A DNA stretch of 64,000 bases from NCBI RefSeq assembly GCF_037975245.1, contig NC_092569.1, positions 32,819,668 to 32,883,667 of the forward strand, in the 5' to 3' direction. The notes beneath the pieces are model-generated. The model did not search any database. It had not been told where the DNA came from and worked only from the letters and a program-made list of their open reading frames with translations. This document shows positions 25,226-38,058 of the stretch, in pieces (within the stretch, counting starts at the first letter, position 1; every line of letters begins with the position of its first letter). The translations under genes and the position numbers were made by a program. Source of the stretch: Apostichopus japonicus. Taxonomy: Eukaryota > Echinodermata > Holothuroidea > Aspidochirotida > Stichopodidae.

Positions 25226-28200
25226 ATGGAGAATTTTGTCAAAGTTTGTTTAACTGTTTTGACGATTTGGAACTTGTTTGGAACAGAAATGGTAAGTATT
25301 TTCATTTTTTAATTTGTTTAAAAAAATATATGACTCTATTGAATATCTTCTGACTGTTTCAAGTTTTGAAAGCTAAGTCGCATCAATGTGCTGCTGCGCC
25401 AATCTTATTAAAGTTAAATGTTAAGACAAACTGAGTGTTAGCATCTCAAACGACATAGGTAAACACGGATTAAAATACTTAATGAAATTCAGTAAGAAAG
25501 CCTTCAATTTAAATACTGAGTATTTTCAACTTCGCTAAAGGACAACTGTGTTTCGCCTTAAAACATAACGTTCTAACTGAATAATATATACATAACAACT
25601 TTGTTCTTTAAAAAGTGCTTTCATGTACAATACTAAGAATAAAAGCCAATTATACATCTTAAATTTTTTTGTTACGCACCAATTTTTAATCTATAACGTT
25701 TCGTGATGTGGCCATGTAAAAATATACTTTTCATATTTCGAGTATACAGCTTTCCAATATCATGTACATAACGTCAGCGCACAATGTTAACCTCAAATAT
25801 CCAATCCCACTGTTTAACCGATACATACCAACACGTTACAACAATCCTTCATTACATCTTACAAATAATTGAGCTTTGATTCACATGTTTTTTATATTAG
25901 TTTAAAATCATGCGAAACAGTAACATTCAAGTATTTCAAGATTCAAAATTTCAAATATTTTTTTTTTTTTAAATTCAATCATGCGATTCCCCTATCGAAA
26001 CAGAGCTTTACTCTTTGTATGGGTAATATACGATATTCTACTATGCAGTCTAAAGTTGAACAGATGTTTTATAAAGCCTTTACTATTTTTCCATAAACTG
26101 TATACGTATAACGTATAACTTAAGTCTAATCTGTACAAAGGCAACTTCCCTTGTCGGCTCTGTTATTTTGATATGATTTCCGAGCAGTTATGTTATTCAT
26201 TGTCCTTTTTCAAGTTGTCGGTATTAAATTTTAAAGCAACATTGACGTTTGATAATCTAAAAACAAAGACAACATTTCTATGTCAAAATACCAGTACAAA
26301 GATAATTAAGTTAGCCTATACATATCTCAAATAGTAAACAGTATTATAGCTACTGTGAACACAACTATAATGATATGGTACATTCTTTTAGTATGATATC
26401 TTAACTTTAAAAAAATGGAAGGTTCCATTCTTTGTAATCAAATTTGAAGACATTTTCAATTTAAGTTTGGTGATATTGCTGCAGGCGAACTATCATCTAA
26501 ACGCGAAATTTTGCAGCTCGAAAATGTATAAAGACTGCCGAAATGGTTACATCCTTCACATGCTCATAGATATCAATTGTTAAATATCATTATTTATGTA
26601 GCTATGTTTGGCAAACAGTCTGCAACAAACAATAACGATATTTGTTATATGTTATATGATCATTCTTTTTAAACACATATTCAAGGATACAAGGTTGATA
26701 AACATTAAAACTAACTGCTTTACATGTCAAACTAACTTAAAGAAATTTAACAATGTGATATAAATATAAATATATGGACGGGATTATTGCTGAATATCAT
26801 AAATTTAGGTTACTCGAGTTTATTGCAGTACAAAATTAGCAAAGAAAAAAAGACTGCTACAAAGCCCAAACATTGACAATTACCTTTTTTGTGAGTGCTA
26901 TGTCTATTTTCAGACACTACTATATGACTTTAAATTGCTTTCACGAAAGAATGGTATGCGATCATAAGAGATGTCTCTGGCGATTTAAGTGTCTAGCCAA
27001 CGGTGTTTCCCTGATTCCATGTTTCTTTTCTCAACTATATTGTTAGTTGCTTCAATTAAATATAATTTAGATACTTTTTGATATTGATTAATAGAACCGT
27101 TTGACCGCACATTCGCAAAGATACTAGATATTGCGAGTAGAAAAACTTTAAGACATGATGAAGTTTGTAAAAAAAAAAAATCTATATCGCCTGCATTTTG
27201 AAGTGACAGTTAAATTAGATAGATTTCAAACTAGAGAGTATATGTATTTCCTCAATAATTGAGTTATAAGAGAAGTAATATAACTTAACCAAAAGTAACT
27301 GCGTGATAGCAACTCAGATTTAATGTCGTATTACCATACCAATGTAAGGGAGAATCGAAAGGACGAAAATAAATTAAGAACGGAAAACTTAAATCTGAAT
27401 TTATGATACCTCGTTACGAAACCGAATATTTATATTTAAAAAATAGATGCTCGTATTGCATTCATTCAATAAATCAATTTAAATATTAAACAAAGAATTT
27501 ACTTTCTTCTAAATACACATATGATCATTGTCCTATTGTTATGTCTGTTTTAATTCTTATGAGTTAAAATGAAATACCTATCAAGTATTGTTTGTCAAAT
27601 TTGTGCGACATGTTTAACTATCTATCACTTATTCACGTGTCGCGCTATTATAAAATGTTCTTAAAAGTTAATCTAGTAAGTGGAATCGATTTTGGCGATG
27701 ATAATAACAACTAGCAGTAATGTAAAAGCATTATTGCAAAAAATAACTACTGTGACACGAACATGATATTCAATCAAATAAACTTGAAGAAAACAAAAAG
27801 AAAGAAAGTCGATTTCAAATGCCATAGAGGTTACTTATACGTATAAGTTGTTTTATAACTGATGTTTCTTTTATAAGATCTTATCATTTGCCATTTTTGT
27901 ACTATTTGAATTAATTTATTCCAATCCTTCGAATAAATATAATTATAACAATTTAGATGTAAGTTAGTGTTGGATCTCTCGTTTATACCCTTTAAATTTC
28001 AAAACCAACCGTTAAAACGAATCAATGTGAAGGCTAAATGTAGATAAAAGCGAATAATAGTTAGCCTCTTTGTATAAAATCAGACACAATATAAAACTCC
28101 TAACAAGACCATTTTTAAGTAAGTTTGAAATCAAGTCAAACTACAAGTAATACAAAGAAAATTGTTTTAAAATCTACATAAATGCCTTGTCAAAAAGTTA

Positions 28201-31200
28201 ATTTCACTCAATTTCACCACAAATTTTAAAGTTTTTGTTTGGGGGGGGGTGGGGTAAAGTTAAAAATATAAGCCATATTCTGGACATAGTTTGACAAGCA
28301 AATGTACATTTTTATCAATCATGAAAGTAAATAAAAGGACATTAAATAACTGCATAGGGACGTTTCAATGCGGAAACCATGTTTAACAATAAAAAACCTT
28401 ATTTTTATTCTGCTTGTTTGTCCTAAAATAATTTTAATGTTCAACACTAAATGAAAATTCATTCATACACACTTTTTTTTCTTTCTTAAATTCAAATTGG
28501 GATATAATCTGTAACAGTAACATCAATGCAGGAACAAGTGAGACAACATAATTGCAGATAGACAATTTCCACCGACAAATAAATTTCATTTCATTTTGAT
28601 CGAGAACAACCTACTTTCTACATAATCCAGTTTAACAACATTTAAATGACAATCTGCAATTATTTTTCTCCAAACTTTGGAATACAACAAGCTAGTTTAT
28701 CGTGTTAAGAAATTAAAGGTTTATACATATGCTAAATACAAATATGATAGGCGTAGTCAGCGACGTTCACCCACACCCAACCCTTTTCGCTGGCCGTCAT
28801 CACACCCTCCCACCTGACTCTCACCTTCCCATCATGTTACCATGTGACTGGTCGGTGGAGTTCTAACCTTAACGTTCGTTTGTCGTTTTAAAGTAACATA
28901 TAAACTAATTCGGTAGGGCCTATACAAAAGGAAAATTTTCCTATGCCTCAAACAATATGGATAATAGACTTTAAAAAAATTAAACAAATTCATCATATCT
29001 GTTACACTGTATCTAAATGTCGCTTTACTAGCACATGTTACAAAAACTAGAAAGTATATCATAACACTTAACAACTCCATACATGGTAATAATTCGCTTG
29101 AAACACTTTCGATTCACTGATTTGTTGAAAGATACCTAAATAAATTCCTCCATATGATATTTTGTGGCTATCGTTTGAACGAGCAACATATTCAAGAAAA
29201 ACACGACTTGTGACAATCAAATTACTGCGATAAACACAATGATAAATGCAGATAGAACAGTATAACGTCTCACACAGTCTAAGTCATTGCTTCCTCAAAA
29301 GCGTTATCGGCATAAAAAGCTAATTTGGCTATATCCCAAAATATTCGCCTTTGACCGCGTCAATCTCTTTGTAACAATGGCACATAGTGTACCACTAGGG
29401 AAGCTAATATCGAAATTCGTAATTATTTCGATTCTATTGATTTTATTTTTCATGACTTAAGTTAAAGGTGATTTGATATTCTTGTATCAAAGGAACATAT
29501 TCTTCTCCAAACCGTAATAAAGTAAATCTTGACATGATGAACGTGTTAACGCTATAATGACAAGATGACCCGTGTGCAGACGTTGTTTTAGAAAATCAAA
29601 CATTTGATGGAGACAAAAATATATCAAAGAACTGTTGACATTTCAGGAAAGAACTAAAGCGTGTCCTTTTGTTTACTCAGAGAGTTGTCTAAATTCACTT
29701 CATCTCCTGGAAATGCTATACAATATTTTTGTCTTGACAGATAACATCATAATTTCATGACAATTAAACTCCCATATACTCGTCTGTTCTGAAATATCAG
29801 TATTCGGAATTTACCAAACAAGAAAAATGTAACTGGTTAAGTTGCTAAAGATCATTCTAACTGTAACAAGTTTAAAGCCGACGAATTGTACAACATAAGG
29901 CAAAACAATTACAGAATTGTATTTATTGAATGTCTTGGTCTGAAAGGAAGAAAACATTTCTTATTTCTTTGAAATCTTCCTCATTATTGTTTGTCCATTT
30001 TCTGATAAAATTCTTTATCTCTTGCAATTTTCATCATTATCATGTTATAAAACACAAATTTTAATGTTAAGTTTTCTATTATTTTTCTATACCACGTACA
30101 TTTGTAGAATTAGCGTTTAACTAGTTTGTCCTATATTCTCTAGTTCTTAACGTACTGCTATATTGTAATAAATTTTAACTTTTAATGTTGAGAAATTTGC
30201 AAGAAACTAAAAAAAACAATGAAGACAAAAATTATCGCAGACTATGTTTCTACTATTTTACGCCTTATAGTTTAATACAAGATATGCATCCCCCTCAATC
30301 TCGTGCCTTAATAATTTGAATAGAGGTTTTTATTTAGTAAGATATACAAGTCTGTGACGAAGAACTTACCTTACATTTAAAATGACACCTTTTAAATCTC
30401 AGAGTTACCATTTGCTAAGTAATGATCAAGACACGGTAATCATATTCCATCAAGAATAGCTGGGACGATATAAAAGATCCGTCCGTGTAATAAAGGACTG
30501 TTAAACACAAATGCGCTACATATAATGTCTGAAATGTTCTGTCAAAATATCACTTGAACAAAGAACATCTGTCTGCAATGAGCAACTAAGTTTAATTAAG
30601 GAAGCAGCCGGCTATTGCCTTTGTTCTTTTACGTTAGCTTACATATCTAATCCCGGAAAATGCCATTTATCTAATGTTTCCTGGATGGAAGTGGTAATAT
30701 GAAGTTCAGTTCTGTGTTTATTGACTTGCAGAATAGATATTAATTTCAGTAGAAGACTAACGAAACAACCACTGCCATAAACTAAAACAAATCGGACCAG
30801 TTTGCCTAAATGTTGTTTCTTCCGATCGAACAGATTCATTTGATCCTTCTTTTATTACGCAGGTTATCGTCAGTGCCGAGGTACGGTCTTCAGGTAGGTG
30901 TAGTAGTTATGCCATCCGACTTACCTTATTATGACAAGTAACCTCTGTGAGTTATATCAGCTATGTATTATAAATGTTAACACTAAGTTGGCCAGCTGAA
31001 TGGCTAAAACATTGGCTCTTTATAGAGTTTGCTCTAAATGTGTGTTTTTCAATCGTGTCAACATTTCCGAACATTTGTTATGAGATCATATCTCATATTA
31101 TGAGATCATATCTTCACACCCTACGTGCTACATCGATATTTTCTCAGGTACGCTAAAAAAAAATGGGATTTGACTGTCTTCACGAGTCTTTTGATCTCAC

Positions 31201-34200
31201 TTGGATAAGACTGATAACTACGGAAGTTTGATGAAAACTAAATTCAAGTTATTTGGTCTTTGAATATTTTATTGCAGGCTGAAAACTAATCAAAGCTAAT
31301 GATTCAAAACAGTTACATCTGAGAATTCAATAACGATTACCGTATATAATTTTAGTCGCGAAATATTCTCCTATATTGCAGTTGAGTAATAGTTGGTATT
31401 TAAACTGATGTATAACCTTAACTCTTATGTAACGAAACTAGTTCTCTTACAATTGGCTGAGAATCTAAGGCAATACTTTCGTTAACTGAAATGATTTTTC
31501 AGTCCCAATAAAATGTTAACTTTGTTTTACTTTCCATACAGGTTCTTCATACTTTGTTTTTCAACAACCTGCGTATCCGAGGGATTGCAAAGAAGTATCG
31601 AATGCTTGTTCCTCTACCCACAATGCATCTGGAGTGTACCTTATTAAACCAGATGGCCATCCGGAACCGTTTGAGGCTTACTGTGATAATGATCTTGATA
31701 CTGGTGGTTGGACGGTATGGCTAATTACTTGATGTTTCCTTTTCAACTTGAAATAGATATGTAAAAAATTACTTTTTTACAATTTTGCATACAGTAATAT
31801 ATAGCGGTGTAATAAAAATCGTTATTTCAAATAGAATCTTGATATTTGTTATTGAAGCTAGTGTTTAAATCAATGATGTTATATATTTTGAAATTTAAGA
31901 ACAGTGTAGTTCTTCTTCCAAGTAAACAGTTAACTTCTAGCCCACACACTATAAACTGAAGTTAGAAATATAAATTCTTATCTCTGTGTAATAATTGTTA
32001 GCAACAAATCGCATGCAGAATGGAACGTTAACATTTAACTTCTTTGATTCTCTTTGTAGGTACTACAGCGACGAAGATTGGATTCTGTCAAATTTAATAG
32101 AAGTTGGAAAGACTTCAGAAATGGCTTTGGCTTTCTAGGGAGTGAGTTCTGGATCGGAAATGAGAAAATTGCCTACCTAACAAATCAAAAGCGGTACCAA
32201 CTGAGAATGGACTTTGAGAACGTTGCTGGAGAAACTTACTATGTAACATACGACGAGTTTCGTATCTCAGATGAATGGGGGAAATATCATATATCAAGTT
32301 TAGGTACATTCGTAATATCAGATGGTAAGTGTCTTTTACATTCTTATTCAATATAAAGCCAAATAATAAGAATATCATTTATGTCAAAAATAAACGTGCA
32401 TAAACTGAAAGGTGCATTCTAAGAACGAATGGATCTTTTGGAGGTAGACTTTACATGTCAATTATCTATTCTTAGTTTGAAGAAACTGCTACAATATATA
32501 TAGTTCGAGTATACATATAGTAAATCAGCGAGTACAACGGCGATACAACACATATAGTAGCGATAACAGTATAATCATATGATTGCGAGTACAAGCTCAA
32601 AGCGCGAGTTTAAATACATAATCTTGCATTAGTATCTATACTATATTTCCAAACTGCCTTCATGAGTTAAAGTGTGATTACGAACTCACTACAAGACTGC
32701 CTCGTACTCAACACTAACATTGGCTCTGACCAAGGAACCGTATGTACCGTTTGTACAACAGAACGCTTACACTGAATACAGTTACGTCCCCCAGTTTCAT
32801 CAGCACAACCAACGCAAACGAAATTTGGAAGTTTCTATTAATTGTCATTTTTGTCAGAGAGCAGTATACTTTCACCGAGAGAAACCCTGTAACAAAGGCT
32901 ATGACTATCTGGCTTCAGTTGTACAACAAATGATGGGGTGTTATCTCGTAATGTTCAATAACTATTAATACAAATGTGACAAAGGAACGGTCACTGCGTG
33001 ATTTAAAATGTTCTGAAGTCATTCGAACTGCTTCTGGATGTGTGTTATTTTCCTTAAACCTTCTGACAGCCAACTATTGAAGTAATGAAAAAAAAAATTT
33101 TCTTTGGCACTTGTCATATTCGTTGTGTCTGTATCAGGTTACTTATTTACCCTTTTTTTCCTTTCCTGTTGTCTAGAATTAAAAATTGAATGGTGTCCAG
33201 CTAATGAGATATTTAGCAATGAGACATGTGAGAGGACTTGTGAAGACCCCGATACTTGCATCTCGGCTACCTCTCGCACAGAATCAGAGCAATGTGTTTG
33301 CGTCAGCGATTATCTGAGAGAGCAAGGACAATGCATCCCTCTCAACCAATGCAACTGCTTCGTTGATGAAAAAGGAAGTGTATTAGGGGTCAGTACGATT
33401 CTTTCAGGACTTTTTTTAAGCTTTACTCTTACTTCATTGTCCATATCATTAGAAGAAAATCTTCTATTATTTAAACTTGTTGATTATCACATTACATTTA
33501 CAGATAACCGAGTAGCGCTCACATCGCGGTTGGGAAAGGGGCATAAACCCCACCTCCGTCGCCAGTCCTGGCAAAACTGTCAGTCAGGAACGTATTACAT
33601 TAATCAGGAAGATAAGACATACGAGTTTGCATCCCCTTATAAACCAAAAACAAAGTTCATGGATACTTCATACCATAGTCTTGCGGTTACAACTAATTGT
33701 AGGCCTAATGTTAAGTCGCAATAAGCCGTTGAATGCAATATTTGACGGCTACCTTTGTTCTTGATAGCGGATCCATAGGCCCCCTACATCGGAGTTGGTT
33801 TCAAAAAAAAAAACATAAAACTTGTTTAACATTGGTCATCCATTGTTGAAATCCTGTTCATTTCATTGTGAAAATTTTTGACAAATAATTTATTTACTAT
33901 TTTTTTTTTCTTCTCTGAATATCTTAAATTAGGAGGGAAAGTTTTACATCAATTCAAGATGTACACGAAATTCAACTTGTAGGAACAACCGTCTTATAGA
34001 TGAGAGTTACCAGTGTAGTGATGACGCAACCTGTGATGAGAGGAACGATGTCCGTAAAAGTACTGCAATAACTTGTTTATTTGTTGTTTTTTTTGGCTTA
34101 ACACAGGTTGGCGATTTTTACGTCAATTCAGGATGTACACGAAGATCAACTTGCCAAAACAACCAGATTATAGAGGCGAGTTACCAGTGTAGTGATCACG

Positions 34201-37200
34201 CAACCTGTGCTGAGAGGAACGGTGTCCGTAAATGTTACTGCAATCCAAACTACGAAGGGGACGGAGTGACTTGCACAAGCGTACTCCCAAAAGATTGCTA
34301 CGAGCTTTATGTTTCCGGTACACGCAGTGATGGTGTTTACACCACTTACCATGATGGTTGGTCAAGCGGCATTCAGGTTTACTGTGAGATGGAAAGTAAC
34401 GGAGGAGGATGGACGGTGAGTTTTGCAACATTTAATGATTTAAATTTTGAACTTCCTCACATTATACTTTACTTTCCTCAAAATGATGCACCGCAGATCT
34501 CGTTGAGATGAACTTGACCATTTTAGGAAAAAAAAAATAAAGAAAAAAATACTCTTGCGAATTATCTAAATTTCACAATATCCATTTCTTTGGCTTTTCC
34601 ACGGCTTTGGATGTCATGCATTATACAGTTGGAGTACCTTTTTTTCTTCATTTCATAGGTTTTCCAGCGACGATCGAGTGCCTCCGTTGACTTTTATCTT
34701 GGTTGGTCGGACTACAGGGACGGTTTCGGTAATAAAAATCAAGACCACTGGCTAGGTAACAAATATATCCACTCTATGACCAACCAGACAACGTACCAGC
34801 TTCGTATTGATCTAAGGGATTCCGCTTCATCATCGTATTACGCCCTCTATTCGACTTTTAGCATTACTGACGAGGCAGACAAGTATCGACTATCAGTTGG
34901 ATCACACAGTGGAAATACAGGTGAGTAGTTGATGTTCTAATCATTGAAGCATACATAAATCTGGAACGATTACGTCAATTAGGAAAAGCGTGAAGACCCC
35001 CTCCCCCCCCCAAAAAAAATACAACAACACAAAGAAACGTGCCAACCAAGGAGGATCACGTGACGTGCTCCCCTATAGCAATTCATTCTTGTAGTACTCC
35101 TTAAATGTTTATTCTGCAACAACTAATGTCTTGATCTCATAGCTACCGTATTTCTGGCTAAATGATATATGAGTTCAATGTGTACAGCAATTTTCAATTC
35201 CAAACATTGCTATTTTCTTTCAAACGTTTGAACTACAGCTGGAACGCACGTAGGTTTTCAGGACTGTATACAATGTGTGCAGACATAAGAAGCAGACGAT
35301 TAGATTCGCTTTTCATTGGCAACACAGGTCTCCTTGCCGTGTTTGCACGTAACAAGCACCTAACAATATATAAAACTATGACAGTAGATATTCTAATAGT
35401 AGCCAAGCTCTATGTTTTTCTGACACAGAGAAATTAAATCTCAACATCACTATCATCCCAACCTAAAAGAATATTCTGAAATTTGACGTAAATGTCTGTT
35501 GCCTTACCGCGCGCTGTTGCCTGCGAAACTCGCAACACTTACAAAGGGGTTAATAATATATGAGTAGTACCTGGAAGTATGTCACATGTGCCTTCACGTA
35601 ACTGTGGTATGTATATTCGATGATTCTCATATCTGAAAATGTTGACGCGCTATGTTAATATAATCATGTTATATATAAAGTCATGTAGGGTTTATCATTC
35701 ATAGAACATTGAAACAGAGGAATCAGAAAGGATGTAGTTTTCAATATTCGTCTGTATAGATTAGAGAAATTATAATCAATCAATCAGCCTGTTCGAAGAA
35801 GTTATACGTACGAGACTAGATGGCACATGTCGATAAGAACTAAATATTTAAATTTTAATGGTCAATATCATTCAAGATTTTCATAATGTAATATATCGAC
35901 GTTTGGTTAGTTTCTCGAAACCTAAAATATTAGCTACTACATTCATAGTAAATTCTCTTTATACAATGTCGGTTCTATTCTTCATTAAAACATATTTATT
36001 TCATGATTTGTGTATAGTGTAAATTTCAATCTACGTTTATAGTCCAACGTATGAGCTCAGGTTGAAAGATACAAAGATTACAAAGTGCTATAGATGTAGG
36101 GTAAAGAATTTGAACAATCGATGGCAATAACACCCTGTATACCATGTAAACAGTAACACAGGAACTTGGAGCCGGGCAGACATTATATTACAACATAATA
36201 TTGACAGAAATAATTATGCCGTCTATTTAATTTTTGTTTTACTGGGAGATGGCCTTTTCAGCAAAATGCAATTATTACTTTGTATGTAATAAAAACAAGT
36301 AAGATTACTCAGGACTAGATCCTTCAACGATACCCTTGTTATCCTAAATTGAATAATATAGGAAGCTGCATCACACAGCCCCCCCCCCCCCCTCTCACAC
36401 CCTCCTTATCCAAGTTCGAAGAGAGCCTTAGTTTAGCCTATGTGGTACAATAAAAAAAAATAAGTACTGGGTTGAATGAGGGGATAAATGAAAAGTTGGT
36501 TATGCAAATTAAATTATACATCATATTATTCAACAAATTACAACATTAAACACCGTGACAAACAAGAAATTTATAACTAGAGTTTGACAGAGTCAGTAAG
36601 CTTATTTTTTACCTTCAAAATAACAATCAAATAAATAAAAGAATGAATAGTAGTGTTAAATGCCGATAAATAAATAAAAATGAAAGAGCGATATTAGCGA
36701 CTCTAGTAACCCAAACGTAGTATTTGGTTAAAGTAGTTTCCCCATCTGTATGTTACTCTTGTAGCGGCACTGAATTTCAAGCGGAACAAAAATTTAAAAA
36801 AAGTATAAAAACGTCCTTGCAAAGACAAAATACCTACTTATTTATCTTAGTTAATGAACACAAAAACAAACAATAAGCGGAACTTACGTTATTATCTTGT
36901 CAGGACAAAAACGCACTGCCCTCTAACTTGTATACACTGTTCGATCGTTCAAAGTCGATGAATTGATCGGTTTATTTAGTCTTTCTTGTTTCTTGCAGGT
37001 AATGACCGTTTGTCTTACAACAACAATAGACAATTCAGTACAAAAGACCAGGACAACGACGGTAGTAGTTACGACTGTGCGGAGGGACATCGCGGTGGCT
37101 GGTGGTACCGTTATTATTATTATTATTATGGTAGTTACTGCCTTCATGATTATTATTGCCTTTATTACCCTGATGGCAATTACTGTCTTTATTGTGGATT

Positions 37201-37321
37201 ATCAAATCTCAACGGAGACTACGACGGCTCGCGAGGAACGCACATGTTCTGGTATAGTTATAGTTTGAACAGTTATGGATGCAGCCTGCAATACACAGAT
37301 ATGAAAATACGGCCGGTGTAG
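25226..37321 (+). CDS. secreted FReD-TIL-EGF-FReD protein, gene A (546 aa predicted)
   Basis: Eight coding exons: 25226-25291, 30863-30893, 31542-31714, 32060-32324, 33177-33388, 34107-34415, 34659-34920 and 36999-37321. They total 1641 bases with all phases matching. A TTTCAG acceptor just before the ATG exon (25199-25200) suggests a further 5' noncoding exon. Residues 1-22 form a signal peptide (MENFVKVCLTVLTIWNLFGT). Residues 33-179 are a fibrinogen-related domain (YPRDCKEV, GGWT, LQRRRLDSV, FWIGNEKI) that stops before the P part. Residues 179-249 are a TIL-type cysteine-rich module (CPANEIF, then CVC, then NCF). Residues 250-310 hold a cysteine-rich plus EGF-like module (CYCNPNYEGDGVTC). 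Residues 311-546 are a complete second fibrinogen domain with the calcium-loop pattern DQDND, WWY and SNLNG, ending MKIRP-V. Likely a secreted recognition or matrix protein; function is inferred. Confidence 0.85.
25292..30862. other. intron 1 of gene A; nothing recognised inside
   Basis: About 5.6 kb of AT-rich sequence, matched closely by 44774-50309 in copy B. Open frames here are short and without exon signals. A duplicated TGAGATCATATCT word occurs at about 31081-31112, in the next intron. Confidence 0.6.
32325..33176. other. intron 4 of gene A, with an open frame conserved in copy B
   Basis: Around 32720-32968 an 82-codon open frame is kept in both copies (52195-52443 in B). Given the recent duplication this is not evidence of selection. 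It contains no fibrinogen P-part exon, which is why the first fibrinogen domain is judged incomplete. Confidence 0.5.
33933..34060 (+). pseudogene. extra, truncated copy of the cysteine-rich/EGF exon in gene A
   Basis: After a TTAAATTAG acceptor the sequence EGKFYINSRCTRNSTCRN and CSDDATCDERNDVRK matches exon 6 of gene B closely, but it diverges just where the CYCN motif should follow (AGTACTGCA). A second copy of the same exon starts at 34107. The frame stays open from this copy through the 3' part (a hydrophobic stretch) into 34107, so it could be a retained, alternative or dead exon. Gene B has only one exon here. Confidence 0.7.
34921..36998. other. intron 7 of gene A; no exon seen
   Basis: Contains a single copy of the segment (about 35160-36460) that is partly duplicated in gene B. 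A C-run occurs at about 36379-36392. Confidence 0.55.
36999..37321 (+). CDS. last exon of gene A: calcium-binding and Tyr/Cys-rich P part of the fibrinogen domain
   Basis: Starts in phase 1 after TCTTGCAG. Residues 441-546 include STKDQDNDG, the usual calcium-binding loop, then DCAEGHRGGWWY. Between WWY and the conserved SNLNG, where fibrinogen-related proteins normally have only a few residues with one Cys, there are about 29 extra residues rich in Tyr and Cys (six Tyr in a row near the start, encoded by TAT repeats, 37108-37197). The exon ends with the canonical TDMKIRP and one more Val before TAG. Confidence 0.9.
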
Positions 37322-37606
37322 ACAAAACACTGTATAAATAACAAGTTGCACAAAAGAGCAGTTTTTACTAAGAAAAGTAAGAAAAGATCGATACATACTC
37401 TGAGCATCGGACAGCTGGACGTGCCATAGACAAGAAAGAAGAAGTAAATGCAACAAAAGTTACGAATGGGACGATTCATCAAATAATTCATTTTTAAGGG
37501 AATGAGAAGATAGCATTAATTGAATTTGATGTCAAATATTAATATTAACCAGATTATTGTTGCTTAAAAGTTCGTAAATTGATTATTGTATGATTCTCAC
37601 AAAAGA

Positions 37607-37612
37607 ATTAAA
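37607..37612 (+). terminator. candidate poly(A) signal ATTAAA, gene A
   Basis: ATTAAA lies 286 bases after the stop codon. At the equivalent place gene B has the stronger AATAAA. Confidence 0.45.
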
Positions 37613-37889
37613 TCAGAAATCAAAGTGAACATGTCCATTTTTCTTTTCGTGTTTTCAATTCCAACCCTCACCTAGCCCCCCCCCCCCCTCCCCCCAAAAA
37701 AATAGTTTGTCAGAAATTAACAATTGCGTGAAAGTGGTTTCTACGACCACACACCTACATATTATATCATACATCGATGGAAGTGTAAAGATTCAATGCA
37801 ACATACACTTGAAAGGATATATATATATATATATATATTTTATGTTAATGCAATGGAGGTAAACGACAAAGGCAAATGAATATATATAA

Positions 37890-37987
37890 ATAAAAATCGT
37901 AATGAGTTGGAAAATCAAGAACAGTAAAAAAACTTTCAGCCTCCACCGGAATCTTCCAACTCATTACGACTTTCATTGATATTTTTC

Positions 37988-37990
<3 letters not shown>
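37890..37990. repeat. SINE-tail foldback, copy A
   Basis: AATCGTAATGAGTTGGAA and its near-perfect inverse TTCCAACTCATTACGA bracket AGCCTCCACCGGAATC, giving a hairpin about 70 bases long. The sequence is the 3' tail of the tRNA-derived element at 58290-58442, without its tRNA part. A (TA)n run follows (37990-38054). Confidence 0.7.

Positions 37991-38054
<64 letters not shown>
37990..38054. repeat. (TA)n microsatellite, copy A
   Basis: About 32 uninterrupted TA units. In copy B this place holds an interrupted and longer TA block (about 58608-58704). Confidence 0.95.

Positions 38055-38058
<4 letters not shown>

Noticed and set aside
32720-32968. 82-codon frame in intron 4, conserved between copies A and B
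   Set aside because: Conservation is explained by the recent duplication, two overlapping frames are equally conserved, and no family is recognised.
36923-37147. Minus-strand frame with poly-Ile opposite the last exon of gene A
   Set aside because: Antisense shadow of the TAT-rich coding loop; the sense frame carries the conserved fibrinogen residues.
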